A stretch of 64,000 nucleotides of DNA from Cyanoderma ruficeps (Eukaryota > Chordata > Aves > Passeriformes > Timaliidae), in assembly GCA_008694505.1 (NCBI GenBank), contig VZDJ01000116.1, forward strand, positions 19,519,716 through 19,583,715, written 5' to 3'. The notes beneath the pieces are model-generated. The model was given only the letters and a program-made list of their open reading frames with translations. It was not told where the DNA came from and searched no databases. Positions 1 to 13,870 of the stretch are shown here, in pieces (position 1 is the stretch's first letter; each line of letters starts with the position of its first letter). The position numbers and the translations under genes are program-made.

Positions 1-3000
1 CAAATTCCCATCTCCCTCTGGGATTTCCTCCACAAATAAAATCTGCTTTATTGGCCCACGTGAGCTGTTGGTACAGAATGTATCAGATTCATGTGTTGTT
101 TGTAACCTCATGAGACTAACATGCAAAAGCTGTTCCTTCAAAATCAAATTAATGCCATTCATTATAAGGTGAGCTATGACTCACCATCAGATGACAATCC
201 TGTTGAACACGAGATTTATTCCTCATGCAAGTTAGTGGCATGATTTTTTTTTAATTTTTTTTTTTTCTTTTTTAAGCTTCAGGTGAGTGCACTCACTCTC
301 CCAGAAGGGAAAAGTCAGCCAGTCAATTTTATCAGGTCTTACTGAACATGCAAAAGTATTATTTTTGTGATTCCCTGACATCCACGGTTATAATAGATTC
401 CTGTAAGGCACTGCCACTAAAGTAAGCTTTATTTGAATCAGGTCTCTGTGCTGCTTGGGGCTTTTTTATTGGTTTTGAAGCAAAGGGCTTAACCATGCAG
501 TATGTGCTGCAGTATGTGCTGCGGTATGTGCTGTGGCAGTGGCTTATGTGGCCAACACAAGGAGTGCATAAGCAGCTGCAAGAGAAAACTGCATCTTCTG
601 ATTGCAGCCTTCATTGTGCTGGGCTTGATGAGGTTCTGGTAGCCTGGAGGGAAAGCAGATTTGGTAGCAAAGTTCCATAGAGCCACAGGCACTTTGCATT
701 CATGATTTATTTCCTGAAGCCAGAGGACTGATTCCATGAAAAATCCCAACAGAGTTTTTCAGGAAAAAAGTCAGGCAGCTGCACAAGACAAACACTTGTC
801 AGAGGAGGAGTATTATTTTTCTCTTCTGATTCCTTGTCCAGAAATGTGGGACATGTCTTGTAAGTTACTTTCTACGTTCATTTCTTCAGTAAAATGCTGT
901 GAGGCTTACTGACAAAAAGCAATGCATAGTACTTCTTAATGAAAATAAAGAAAGGCTAGAGATATAATTTGCTGACGTGAAGTACAGAGAGTCCTGCCAG
1001 GCTCTACAGGACATGACACAAGAGCTTCTTTCTGTGTCTCAAGAAGTGAACTTGGGGAATCTGTCAGAGCAGCACTGCTGTTATTACAGCTGTGGTAGGA
1101 AGGATGCAGCAGAATTAACTCATCCAGAGCCTGCCTGGTTGGGAATGTAGCAGTTCTGACACTGTCATTCCTCACACACCAGAAGAAGATGGCAGCTTAG
1201 TGCTGCCTGATTGCACACGTGCTGCTCTGGACCTGCCTGAACCTTTCCTTGACATTTTTTCTCTGCAGAGGAAAAGGTGAACAGTGAGGATTCTTGTTTT
1301 GTATATGATGTCTTCCAGCTTTGGATCTGTCATCCTGAGATGCAACCCCAACTTTCCAGGCATGAGCCTTACCAGAGCCCAGAGGCTGAGATGTACAAAA
1401 GGGACAGGGAACAGCTTCAGTGAGGAGAGAGGGTGAAGAGACAGAGAAAGATCGGGGTATGGGTACAGTGCAGCTGTTGGAATATACTACAAATAACCAA
1501 TCCCTCTTAAATCTGTTGTTTAAGTCAGAAGAATTTCAGCTAGTGTTAACCTCTCTAGCTGAGGGCAGTGCTGCAGCAGAGCTGTAAAAGGACAGAGCCC
1601 ACCAATTGGTATTTCGGGAGGAATCAGGTGCTCTTTGGTTTTGCTGTCAGTTTTGTTTTTAAACTATCTTTGATGTGCCTTCCCTCTGCAGTGCAGACAT
1701 GAGAGGAAGGTTACTTTATACTGTACCTAATGCAGAAAACACACCTGAGACATTACTGACTGGTTCCCCTCAGCTTCTTGTCACCTCCATCTTTGCCATT
1801 CTTGGCTCAGCTGTGTAACTAAGTACAGTCTGTGCTGACTCAGGAGAACTGAATCAGCCCTAAAAAAATTGATGAGACCTTAGGTACCTTATCTTTTTAG
1901 GACATTTTTTTCCCTTGTACAGTTATAGAAGGCCACTGACCATTACAGTGACAAGGAAAATAAATAGGCGATAAAATTCATGGCTTTAAACTCCCGTTTG
2001 GTCTGAACTCCCAAGTGTTAGACTTTTTAGTTTTTCCTCACCTTTTCTGGCATTCAAGGTAAGCAGGATATCAGGAGATGCTTGGCTCCTAACCAGGGAG
2101 CCATCCTCTCAGGAACAATTGGCATTAAGCACAGAAATCAACCAAGACTTTGAAACACGATTCCTTTCTGACTCACACTGCGATTTTGCTGAAGAGGATG
2201 GATATTTTTTAAAAAAGGAATGCCTTGAAGGATCCATGACACAAGAAAGCAGTTTAGTGAGAAGGAGCTGACAGGTTTCCATCTGCTAGGCAGGACTTTC
2301 ATGGCAATTGCAGAGTGAAGAACACATTCAGATGCACCGACTACACACAGTTATTGACGCTCACTGATGGGCCGTAAGTGCCACCTGCCATGGCACTGCT
2401 CACTCACTGCTGCTGCCCATGCAGGGTACCTCAGACCAGGAGGAACCAAGGCTGCGTCTCACCTATTATGAGGCTAAAAAAAGAGATGATTGCTAAATGC
2501 TCAGATGACAAGAACCCGTTTTCATGCTGGTCTCTGAAATCTGAGCAGTGCTACCCACAATCTATGAAGTCCGGTCTGAAAACTGTGATTCTTTCAGCAA
2601 TTTCTGATATTCTACTCAAAATGAAAAGCTGAAATGGGGATAATTTGCACATTCTTTTTTCTAAACATTTTTAAAAATTATAATCTTAATTTTTGAAATT
2701 AGATGTAAAAATGTCCTTTTCAAAAAAATAAAATCATACTTAAATACTCTAGTAAAATGAAATTATGACATACTGATTACAGTATGAGGATTACACAAAA
2801 CTTTTATAATCTTTTTTAAAATGAAACTTCTTCAAATTAATTAAAGTAGGAATGCTGAAGTAATGTTACATTTCTTCATATATTATCATAGGAGATGTTT
2901 CATGCTCAGAAATGCAAACTGGATCTAAGTTTTACATCAGGTGAGCTTCTGTCTTTCAAAATAGTGAAGAGAAAGGAAAAGAGTTCATTTGGTAGGGTTT

Positions 3001-5639
3001 TAGGCCATTTTGTCAACAGAAACTGAATACAATTCTGAGGTTTGCAAAGGAATAGGGAATAAACCCACCAGCTCTCTGGGGTCCTGAGTTTGGCTTTGAC
3101 TTTCCTCTGGAGTTCATAGAGAGATCAGACATTCAAGGTGGGACATGCCCATTCTATAAGCAGATTGGAGACTCTCGATTATACAAGGACCCTAAATGAC
3201 TTTCAGGGAGAGGTTACCAGCCTTTGGGCAAGTGAAGAAGTTGAACTCAGGCCATTACAAGCACATACCATGACACTTCTGATGGATAAAAATTACAGCT
3301 GATTCACAGATATTACCTGGGTTCTTATCCGCTGAACACATAAGGGTCCTGTGTTAGGGTGGAAACTGAATGCAGACCTAGGCATGGTACTGAAGTTATT
3401 GCAGGCAATTGGAGTTGCTGCTTTCTTTTTGTTCCTTTTAAAGCCCCCTGCTTATTCCAAATATGAAAATCTAATGAACAGTGAAAAATAGCGAGCTTTG
3501 TTTATCTCTTTTTTTTCTTTTTAACCTCAAAGGAATGCTATTTAAGAACGAGATTTATGATCACTCCTTCAAAGTCCTTTCACCAAAGGGCTTTAACAAG
3601 GAACATGACAGGTGCTGGGATAACTTTTAAAGCAGACAAATAGATAAATAAATAAAAGATTTGAAAATTCAACTTTGTTCTGCAGTGGACATAAGCAGTT
3701 TGACATTTCAGACTGGAATCCCAGATTGTCTGTTGAACTCAAGAATTAAAGAATGACAAGTATTTTTTTTTCCTTCTTTGCCTTTGTAAAAGTGCTCAAA
3801 GAAAGCAAGAGGCACAGTCCCAGAGAGCTGTAAGTGAGTGTAAAAACCCATTTAAAAGGGTGGACAAGAAAGGAAACAAGGAATGTGCTTCCTCAAGAGT
3901 CTGGTGTTTTGCTTCTAAACTGACTTGAGAGACCTTTGTTTTATTTCTGCATTAGAATCAAATTCAAAGTTTTAATGAAATGGAATTTTGCGGAAATTCC
4001 CCTTTCCACAGTAAGAAGGTTGGAGTTTTGGTGAGCTTCAAAGTCCTTGGAATCATCCAAGATGTCTTCTCTAGGTTTTAGGAATATTTCTGTCTACAGT
4101 GCCATTGATCAAGGCATTGTAAAAGCCTGGTTTGATCCCAACAAAGTAACATTTGGAAAAAAGCCAGAGTTTGTGTTTCTAACAACCCTACAAAGGATCC
4201 TGTTGGTGTTTGGTGAGTGAGCCTGTGTTCACTCTCATCTGGCTTGGTTATGGGTCTGTCACCTCGGTCACCTTCCTCCTACCAGGAAGGATTAAATTCT
4301 TTATTAGGAAACTACTTCAGGCTCTGTTCACGTGGGACACCGCTGTGGGTAGTTTTAAGCTGTGAGGAGCCATCTTGTCTCCTTCTTAACATGGATCACT
4401 TTGAAATGCTTGACCCAACCTGGGCCAGAAAGTTTAGCATTTTGGAAGATCAATAAGCAGCTGATTGAACTGTAGAAATTATCAGCTGGAATTCTCTGGC
4501 TTGTGCTCTGTAGGTCACACTGGATGATGATAATGGCTCATTCCGATCCTAAGATCTAGAAATTTATGAGCTTGAGTTGACTACTAATATGCAGAAGCCC
4601 ATTCTGGACCAAGGCTCAGAGTAGCAAAAATAGAAAAAAAATCAAAGAATTTAATTTCTTGCTGCTTGCCCATCAGTATTTGATTCCTTCATTTATTTTG
4701 CATCTTGTGATCTTTGTCTTTTGCAGTGAAATTAAGATAGACCCTGCACCCATTTTATTATCATTAAAGATATTTATCCTGAAGGGAAGGACAGTGCTGA
4801 CTGGTTACTTTTTTCCCTGCTGTTCTGTTCCATTGTTTGACTTTGCCACCAGTGTTGCTTATAAGCTGAGAAAGCAAATGTTATGGATGTTCCTGTCCTC
4901 CTGAAAGTCCTTCTTTAATTTTTTTGGTTGTTTTTGCCGTTGGTTTTAACATAAAATCTGAATTTTGGAACCAAACCAAGTGCATATGACATTTTATTCT
5001 AAAACTAAATAGTCACTCAAAGGACAAAGAGATTTGAAACACCGATGGATAAAGTGGGAAAAGGTTAATAGATTTCCTTCACTGCTTTCTTTGAGGAAAA
5101 TAAGGTCTCTCCAGTGTGTCTGTCTGCCTGCCATCTTGCCCCTCACCATCATTACTGAATATGTTCGATTTGAACCACATCTGACTGAGAAGTCACAGGA
5201 GAAATCTCAAGATAAGTGGCCATAAAAATGTGAGACGGGGATTGTTCCACAATAACTCGGTGTGCTAAATGTGGGAATGTTGGCCTTCATGCTCTAGAAG
5301 ATTGAGAGGTAACAGAAAAGAAAATCCTTACAGATGTCCAAAATGGTGGGCAGAGCTTTAGCTTTGCTCTCAAGGCATCAAAAAATCTATGTCGAGGACC
5401 TGTCACAAGTAAGTTCTGGCTCTCTTCCTCTCATTGTTTTCAGCACAGATTGTCCTAACTTTAAAGTATATTTGTAATGTTTTCCCTCTTTTTTTTTTTT
5501 TTAAAGTCTATAGTAATTTTGGTAGTGAAACTGTTGAACCTGTCTTCTCTAAGAACTGGTGGCCGCACTAACAGCTGCAGTGGTTATCTCAGCCTCAGTC
5601 CTCAGTTCTCTATAACTGACTGATAAAACTTCATTTGAA
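1..5639. other. Non-coding AT-rich stretch, no gene seen
   Basis: I see no recognisable exon, RNA gene or transposon here. Open frames are short, overlap on both strands and have no family resemblance. The stretch 2640-2900 is especially AT-rich. T-rich runs lie at about 243-273 and 5489-5502. A small 12-bp tandem repeat at 498-533 is listed separately. Old repeats too diverged to recognise by eye may be present. Confidence 0.7.
498..533. repeat. Short tandem repeat, 12-bp unit, 3 copies
   Basis: The unit cagtatgtgctg occurs three times head to tail, at 498-509, 510-521 and 522-533. The third copy has one change (cgg for cag). It lies inside a chance open frame and gives that peptide a YVLQ/YVLR-like repeat, so the peptide repeat is not evidence of coding. 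Confidence 0.9.
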
Positions 5640-5765
5640 TAATAATAGCTTACATTTTTCCAAACAGCTATCTAAGTAGGTACATGACCTTCATTGTCCA
5701 AGGACCCCAAAGCACACAAAATGTACTAATTAACTAAATCCCACAATTGCTAAGTACAATAAGCA
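5640..5765 (+). mobile_element. Probable MIR-type SINE relic
   Basis: The order of segments resembles the 3' half of MIR-like amniote SINEs. A run reading as aataatagcttacattttt is followed by a segment like the family's caaagcgctttacaaa block (here ccaaagcacacaaaatgta), then attaactaaatcccacaa in place of the family's attaatcctcacaac. Divergence is high and the ends are approximate. It could instead be a related CORE-SINE or LINE2-type tail. The call rests on remembered family sequence, not on an alignment. Confidence 0.4.
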
Positions 5766-7799
5766 CGAGACTGGCATTAGATTACTATTTCTAATTATAT
5801 CTGGGATGCCTAAGGTATATTAAGGAACGCTAAAAATCTATTACAAGTATAAAGATTAATCTCACTTTCCCAAAGGCAAAGCTGTGAAAAAAACTGGATT
5901 CCTGCCTTCTGCTTCCTGGCTCAAGTCATGCACATGATTCCTTTGTTTAACTATTTGCCCATTAAATCCCTGATTCAGCAATGTCCTTTACCACAAATTT
6001 AATGTGAAACTTACAAAAAATTCAATTAACTCTGTGTTGCATCTAATACTTTGAGACAGGCAAATAATCTGTAGAAGACCTGGTTGAATAAAGCAGTTAT
6101 GGGTGTTTTTCAGGTCTTCAGTTAACAAATTCTCTGATGTAGGCATCTTCCTGAATCATTCTGCAGGCTGGTCTACTAATCACTCTGCAGTCCTTCTAAT
6201 ACTTTAAATTCTTTAAAATAAGTTGCTAATATATTGTATTTCAATGCAACACTTATGAGTTGATTGGTTAGCACATGTACAACTCTACCTCCACTAAAAA
6301 GATCACGGTGTAGAACAACGTCTCCACCAAATGTATACATTAGCACTGTTCTATAGTAAAACCAGAAAGAGCAACTTTATTCTCTCAGTAAATAGTTAAC
6401 GAAGGGCATTTAAAGTGCAACATATCTTCTGAGATTGTGTTTTTATTCTTGTGTCATAGCTTTAGAAATGCTTTGCTCAGAAGCATTCAGTTTTGCAGGA
6501 CCCACAATACTGCTCTGTCAGGCCTTGCCCATCAGATGAAACATTGATTGGAAGCTGCCAGTGCCTGGGGGGGAAAGGCAGATGCAGTTTTGCAGCCTGC
6601 ATCATGGGATAATGATTTCATTCATTTGCAAGAGTTTGCTCTTAGAGACCCGACATGATTTGTGAAATCACATCTCATTGTGTGGTTCATTCCCAAATGC
6701 TGCTTTTCCCCATCCAAAGTACAAGGAACTGAACTGAGATTACGTGAGGCAATGCTTGACAATCCCATACTGGACACCAGATTAGATAAAGCCACTGGAT
6801 CTCTGATCACTGAACCTCAACTCCAACAGTGAGCAATGCCAGATCATGAGAAACACTTTCATGACAAGCAGAACAAAGACTGGGTCCCTACAGATTTCTT
6901 CCACTTGATTTACTGACAACTTGTAAAGAGAGACCTGAGGGATGCTTTTTTACAAAGTTTTGCTGTTACTTATGAAAACAGGGAGTGTGATCCCTTTTCG
7001 TCTGACAAACTTGAATAGAATTGATCAGGAGTTTAGAAAGTTATTGGTGAGAAATGGAAAACCAAACCAGCAGGATGTGACCTCTCTATGCACATGCAGT
7101 TACATGTGTGTGTGTACAAATTGGGCAATACACAGAACTATACTTTCGATTCCTCAATTTCCTATTAGAATTGTATGTTGACAGAATGGCTGAGTGTATG
7201 TGAAAGATAACACAGCTGGATTTTCCACTCCTGGCAGTATAGAAAGAGTATTCATTCTGTGCCCTGTGATAAATTTACGAGATTTACTTGTAATATCTTG
7301 TAAATATACCCATTTACTTGGGGCCAGGCTTCTAGAGTTCAGTGAAATCATTTCTGAGACTTCTCTCTCATGGAGGCCCCTCCCCTGTGGGAGCTCAGCT
7401 CTGTGGCAGGGAGGGAAGAGGGGAGGAGAGTCGGGGCTCTGAAACCGCAGTCTCCCATGCAGGTCTCTCCCTGTCAGTGCAGAGAACAGACTCATTTTGT
7501 GTGTAGCCGATCTAACCTACGCTGGAATTTCCCTCAGTCTGAAAGGAAGTTTGCCCTGAAGCACCATATCACCAAGGGTAATAGTCTGGACCAGGGACCT
7601 CGCTCATCATCAGGCTGAAATAAGTTGAAATAATGAGTTGGCATCACAGAGGCAAGGGCCCCTGTAAAAGATTTGGCTCCCACACTCTTCCAAAAGTTTG
7701 CTGCTTGTGTTCAACCACATGGGCATTTAAAACAGTGCCAGGGGCCTTTAGCACTTCGTGAAAGGGAAGCAAAGCTGCAAAATGGTCTTTACACTTAAG

Positions 7800-7836
7800 A
7801 ACAGCCATCCCTTCCTGTGTAGAAAGGATGGCTGTT
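7800..7836. repeat. Perfect 11-bp inverted repeat, 15-nt loop
   Basis: The arm aacagccatcc at 7800-7810 is the exact reverse complement of ggatggctgtt at 7826-7836, with a 15-nt spacer. The stem is GC-balanced, which makes it a little less likely to be chance than an AT stem. No function can be assigned. It is too short for a microRNA precursor. Confidence 0.85.
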
Positions 7837-9850
7837 GACCGTCCCTTTCCCCTGTCACAGCTTCTGGAAGGCAATCTGTCCCCGGGGAGATGGGGAGCCT
7901 GGCCTCTCCAGCTCAGCTGGTGAAAATCGGGCAGTAGGAGATCATGGGGCAGTGTCTGCTACACCCTGTGCTCCTCAGGTTGCCACTGAGCTGGATACAG
8001 AGGTAAATCAATCCATTAACGTCTCCTAACCACGGCCCGAATCAGCTGCATCCGTACAATCAGCATGCTCACAGGCCTCTCCTCAGGGGATAGCGGGCTG
8101 ACAGACACAAATTTGTTACTCCACATCTGCTGCCAGATTTGGAAATCTGAAGTTTTTGAAAATGAATTAAAGCAACAAAACCCAACCAAATTTGCCAGCT
8201 GGCAAAGTTTCTTGTGAACAGATGGCTGGGAGCACCTTTTGTGAGGAAAGCCCCTTTTGATAGGAGGGCAGTATAAGTTCACGGTTAGGATGAACTGAAG
8301 AGAGCTCATCTGAAGTGAGGAGTAGAGACATTTCTTTCCTTTTCTGGGGTTTATATAATGAAAGACAAAGAAGAGAAGAGCTCAGTGCTTTAATTCCTGA
8401 TACTAAGCAGAGTGTGGGGTGGGGCTTCATTTTTGGATCTAAATCTTTTATATAACCTGACTGAATTTGCACACTGAAAAGATGCTCCCAATAACAATTA
8501 ACCCTGAGAATGGTAGGTGTAGAAGGCTGCAAGTCAAAGTAATTTCCTCATTTCTGTTAGAAATTATTGATTTTGTAGCTTGCAGTGATGTTTTTCCTTT
8601 GTATCATGATTTTCATCTGAAACCATAATGTATTATTGAACTACTAAAAGAAGCCTGAATTGTTAATAAAGGAACTTGTATAGATACACTCATGGGCTTG
8701 CCAGTGTATCAAAATTAGTGTTCTTATTTTATGTGGTTTTATTACGTGCTTTTATTCGATATGGATAAAATCACGGCTTTTCTTAGACTGCCTGAAAGTT
8801 TTAATCATGTGCCTAATAAAGTTTAGCCTTGCTGAATTACAGTATTAACATATTTTCAGCTCATGTGGTTTTTGTTGGCTATTTTTTTGTTCTTCCCTGA
8901 ATGCATGTTGAAGGAAAGAAGTTATCTTTATAGGCTCACTTATATTTGATTTTCCATAATTATGGGCTATTTTGTGATATTTTCCATGGTGATAGACTCT
9001 TCAATGATATGTGACCTTTTTTTCTGCTCTCCTTATCTCAGTTGAATATTTTACATATTTCAGTTATGATTAGAAGAAAAAAATATTCATAGAAGACTCA
9101 TCAAAATAAATGTTAATCTTTCCTCTAAAACTTGACATAGTCATTATTAACTAAGTATGAAAGTTGGAACTGTAACTAAGACCCCAACACTATAAGCAAA
9201 AATATTTTTCAATGCTGACAAAATTCCATGGTTTAGAGCTAAGGGAATTTTAAGTAATTTTAACAATATGGTTTAATTAGTTCAGTAACAAAACCTATGT
9301 AGAAAAAAATCTTGTTTTTTCTCATTAAACAAGACAGTGAACAGGCATAGGTTTTGAAAGAGTTACATGAAATAATGTAACTTTTTTTAAAAGGATAGGT
9401 GTTTTTTCTTTGTTTTTGAAAGGCAAATGTATTATTACATTTGCTTTCTTTTCACTGAAGAATCTCGAGTTAGAAATTAATATTTTTCCCCAAGGAAATT
9501 TACTTTCAGTTGAAAAAACATTTCCGTTTAGAAATGTTTATAATTTCATGGCAGAAAATAATTAGTTAATCTCTAAATTTTCCCTTTGGAAAAATGAAAT
9601 TCCGTGAGACCTATCTTGGCAAAGTTTGGGACAAAATCTCTTATGCTACCCCAGAGAGAAAAGGTTTTCTAATTGAGGTAAAGATTTAATAGTTCTCTGG
9701 ACAGAAGCCTGATACTTAAAAAGTGGTCAGTAATACTCTTAGCAGGATTTTTTGAATGGTCATTTTCAGAGAACAAATCTAATTTATCCTAAAGTTAGAA
9801 GCAAATTTATCATCTGGTTGAATCACTTCAGCTGAGTTCTTTCCATCATC

Positions 9851-9880
9851 CTGTTTTAACATTAATCATTGTTAAAACAG
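9851..9880. repeat. Perfect 10-bp inverted repeat, 10-nt loop
   Basis: ctgttttaac at 9851-9860 pairs exactly with gttaaaacag at 9871-9880. The intervening 10 bases add one more A-T pair. It sits in a very AT-rich stretch where such hairpins arise easily by chance. Confidence 0.85.
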
Positions 9881-12396
9881 TATCCAAGAAGTAATTTCAA
9901 CTAGAAATGATCAAAACAAAATATTGGGAGATGAATTCTGGTTACCAAACTTCCTCTGGACTTTAGACAGACCTTTATGAAAAATAAAAATGTTTTCATT
10001 TTTCAGTTAAATTGATTGTGAGTTAATAATCTAGGGTCATATTGATGACAAAGAAATATCCATGATAATGACACTTCCAAGGCTGTCTAAACTAAACTTT
10101 ACAGAAGCTTTATTCCTGAGCAAAATTTCATATTAAATCTCTGAATTTACAGGCATTCATTCCATATGTTGGATAGAAAAGAGCTTTGGTTCTGCTACGA
10201 ACCTGCTGGACATACCAGAGTGAAAATACATATTCCATTAATAAAGATTGACAGCAACGTGGCACAATGAGAAGTAGATCCTTTAGGGAGCACTCAACCC
10301 AGAAATACACTCGGCCACACCTTTCACTGTGCAGATGAAATAAAGGTTGTTGAGGGCTCATCCCCTGCCCAGGGCTGAGAGCACTGTGAGAGCAAACCAT
10401 GCCAAGACACTCAAGTTAATGTGCACAGCTGGCAACAGGGAGATGCAGGACCTGTCCTTATTCAAAGGGAAACTTTATTCTGGCCACCCACCTGCCTGTC
10501 TGAGAGAGCTGATTGTTGAGGCAGCTCCCTGAAATCCATTATTGAGATGAAAGGGAGCAGCCTTGGCAGTGAGAAATGGTGAATGAAATCTCTTTCATTC
10601 ACATTTGTCTGAAATTCCATATGACTTGAGGGAATTTTTGTCCAATCGATATATTTCAAGAAAAGAAATCAGTTTCAGCCTGTGCAATGCTCTTCCTCTT
10701 CAAACATCTAAACATTTTACAGAAAGGCATGTGGAGAATCAAGCTTTTATTATTATTAAGGGAAAAGTGATTTAGGAACAGAATGGTGTTCTGCTGAGAG
10801 TCAGATAGCAGTGGAGATCACAGACCAACCCACGAGTCCTGCCTCCTAGTCCATTGCTTCAGCAGAGTTGTATAAAATCCTGTATTCCTACCTGCATTGC
10901 GTGAATGGTCAAGAGACTTTCAAAAGATTTAAAGAATTAAAACACATTCTTTGCAGATAATTTATGTGTTGATTTCTTCTCCAGAGAGATTTTGGTAATA
11001 TTTGGCTGAGAAAAATTAAGTCCTAGAATAAAGCATTTTCGTGAGTTGGTTTTGGTTCTATTCTAATATTTTGTTTGACAAGATAAACCTAGTTTTCATG
11101 TACCTTTATCTGACAGGATGCCTCCTTTGGTACCCACTTACAATCTGTACTAAAATATAAAAGGGCTTAACCAGCTTTTCATTTTTCCACAGATAAGGCC
11201 CACGATGAGGTGAGAGAAAGTGTTTGATGTTCCTCAGTCCATTTCTCAGTCATTAATGAAATCCCCAATGCCCTGACATCTCCAATTAGTACACTCATCT
11301 GTTACCTCTGATTTGCTCAGGAAGGTTGATGTATTATAAAAAGAAAACCAAAGCAAACTAGTTGCTGATTAAATAATATTGTGCTCACACAGAAGGGATA
11401 GTTCAGAGGGGAGCAACAGGGAAACAATCAATCAGAGGTGTTAGAATTACTGATTCAGTTAATCATCAGTGCACAGCTTCAGGCAGCTTCCCAAGCCCTG
11501 GCTGTAGGGAAATACCCTGACCAGTCATTCTGGAGGTTCTCAGGCAGCTGTAAGCCACAGTAAGGTATATTGTAGGAGGAGGCAGCAAAGATGATGGGAC
11601 TTGTAAAATTTTCTAGAAGATGCTTTTCTTGAGCAGGGAACTCATGTTTGTCTCCAAATGAAAATTTGTCAGTCCAAACTCAACTTGAATTCTGAGGTTC
11701 TGTAAAGTGAGTAGATGTTTATAGTAATTTCTCAGCTCCCAGATTTATTTTTCTTTGCTGTCACCTTACAGGTGGTGGCTTCAGACTGTGACAGAAGATT
11801 AAATAAAAAAAAATTTAAAAAAGAGAAACAAGAATTAGAAAACCTATTAGCTAAGATTTATATGGTGTTAACAAGCATGAATACATTTGACAGATTCAAT
11901 ATAAAGGCATCCTTTTTTGGCTTACATTCATGAATCAAACCCTTAGCTTCTAGCTCTGAAATTCTGCCTAGTACTAAATTTCACAGTTCGACTTGGAATA
12001 GATTCTTTGTGTTTTTTTGAAAGGGTCTTTAAACCACAGTCATATCTAAACTGAGAAAGCCAAGCTTTCCTTGCAATGAATAATTGCCTGAGTGATACTA
12101 AAACAAATACATGCTTACTTGCAATTCCCAGCCTAATACAGTATTGTTGGGAGAGCTGCCAATAATGCAAAGAATGTAAATTAGAGTGAGTAGAACCTGT
12201 GTGTTATGAACCAGGTTTGGGACAAAGCTAGTGAGCTCATTTCACTCAGTTTTGGTGATAAATACTTCAGATCATTATTTAGCTTCTTTGGCAACCATCA
12301 TCAAATCAATAGTGTAATCAAGGGTAAATGCTGAAGAATACAGCTCAACCATGTTTAATTTAACAGTATGTACAGGAGATAGAACTTCTCCCTGCT

Positions 12397-12423
12397 TGTT
12401 TGGAAACAACAGGTTTCCAAACA
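12397..12423. repeat. Perfect 11-bp inverted repeat, 5-nt loop
   Basis: tgtttggaaac at 12397-12407 and its exact reverse complement gtttccaaaca at 12413-12423 are separated by aacag. This is the tightest hairpin I noticed in the window. There is no flanking promoter or coding context to suggest a role. Confidence 0.85.
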
Positions 12424-13444
12424 GGTTACTCACTCTTTTGTGAACCACCTTACTGCTATTACAGTGAAATTTATCTTTGTAGTAGTTCTGCAGAGCTACC
12501 TACATCTGAAGTGTAAAATAGGGGCTTCCTACGAAAGTTCCCTCTTCTGTGGATGGAATTAGGTTCCTCTCATTGAGACATTTATTTTAGGATAGGACTG
12601 TTCAGCCTACAGAGACTCTTCACCTTACAGTTGCTTTACAATAAATGCCTGCCTTTAATGATGTAAGACGTGTCTTGTGGTAAGACCATGCTGTCAAACC
12701 CTTTCTTCTGAGTTACCTGCCTTAACTATCTGTTGATTTTGAGATGTAGCTTGTGTTCTGGGTGTGTAATTACTTCTTACAGTTGTCTCTGTTCATGGTA
12801 GTACTTTGCCTTGCAAGCTTTGAATTGATTGAGCTAAAAAAACTGGATGAAAAGGATAGAAATATGTCAATTTACTGAATAATTCAGCTTGAAAGAGCCT
12901 TTTAGATGTTAGAGGCTCAAAGTTAGAAAAGCTCGCCTGGGGTGTTATTTAGCTAAATTCCAAAAATCCACATAGAAGCATGAAACCTCATGAAGTCTCT
13001 TGGAACTCTGGTAGAGAGTTCCCACCCATGGTGGGTTTTCTCAAAAAGTGAAATTCCTGTTGCTGCAACTTGTGGCTCTTTTTCCTGTTCTGCACCCTAA
13101 AGTCTGGCTGTGTTTTTGCTGAAAGCATTGACTGCCCAACTCCTGTTGAAAACAACAGGCAGCTCTTTTGTTAACCTCCCCTTGCATGTTTACAGACTCA
13201 TCTCTCTCCTCAGTTTGCATCAACGTGTCCATGTCTCATTTGAATGGGTGGCCCACAACCAGATGCTACTCCAGAGGCAAATTTAACCAAGTCCCAAGTA
13301 GCAGAAAAAAATTAATTCCTTGGATTTGCTGTTTATGTCCACTTTTAAGCCAGACCTATGCTCAACCTTCAGTGCTATAAGGATGCCTTGCTGAGAAATA
13401 TTCATTTTGCTGCCCATAGGCATTGCTGTGCCCTTTACTGCAGA

Positions 13445-13870
13445 ATTGTTCCTTGTCCAGCCCAATAACCTGCTTATATTGTTGCATGGAGGTTTTATCT
13501 CCTGGTGCAGGACATTGGGCTTGAAATTTTTTAACTTCCTGAAATTCCCATCGGCCTACTTTTCTATGACGCCTCTGAACAGCAGCCCTACCCTCCAGGC
13601 TTTCAGCAGCTCCCTCTCCCCTGCCTTATGAAACATCACCTGGGACTTGGCTGAGGGTGTGTTTTCTCCTGTCAAGAAGGTTGTTAATGAAGATATGAAA
13701 TATCATGGTCCCGTGACACCTGAGGAAAAACACCACATCATTTAGACTTCAGACTGTTTGGACAATTTGACCAATTCATCCAGATTTCCACCCACTTCAT
13801 TGCCCACCCATGCAGTCCCCCTCTCCCCAAGTTGGCTGCAAGGAAGCAAGTTCAGATGGGCTATGGTCAC
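13445..13870 (-). mobile_element. Old CR1 LINE fragment (reverse-transcriptase half), antisense
   Basis: On the plus strand this reads as the complement of CR1 coding sequence. Landmarks in order are ggtgcaggacattgggcttg, tgaaattcccatcggcctac, gaacagcagccctaccctcc, gacttggctgagggtgtg, gttgttaatgaagatatgaa, gacacctgaggaa, accaattcatccag and gtccccctctccccaagttg. These match the CR1 order, including the blocks usually reading ggtgcaggac, ggcagccctaccctccagc, ttgctgagggtgcactc, attgatgaagatgttgaa and gggacacc. Divergence is roughly a quarter to a third, with indels, so the element is long dead. Plus-strand open frames here are antisense shadows. Its left edge may extend further, and its right edge fades near 13870. 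Confidence 0.85.

Larger units (their letters stand above)
5766..13444. other. Non-coding stretch, no gene seen
   Basis: No exon, RNA gene or clear transposon was recognised. About 8560-10100 is very AT-rich with many short A and T runs. The more GC-balanced part at 7360-8060 carries several overlapping short open frames on both strands, none with a recognisable domain. Three perfect short inverted repeats in this interval are listed separately. Confidence 0.65.
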
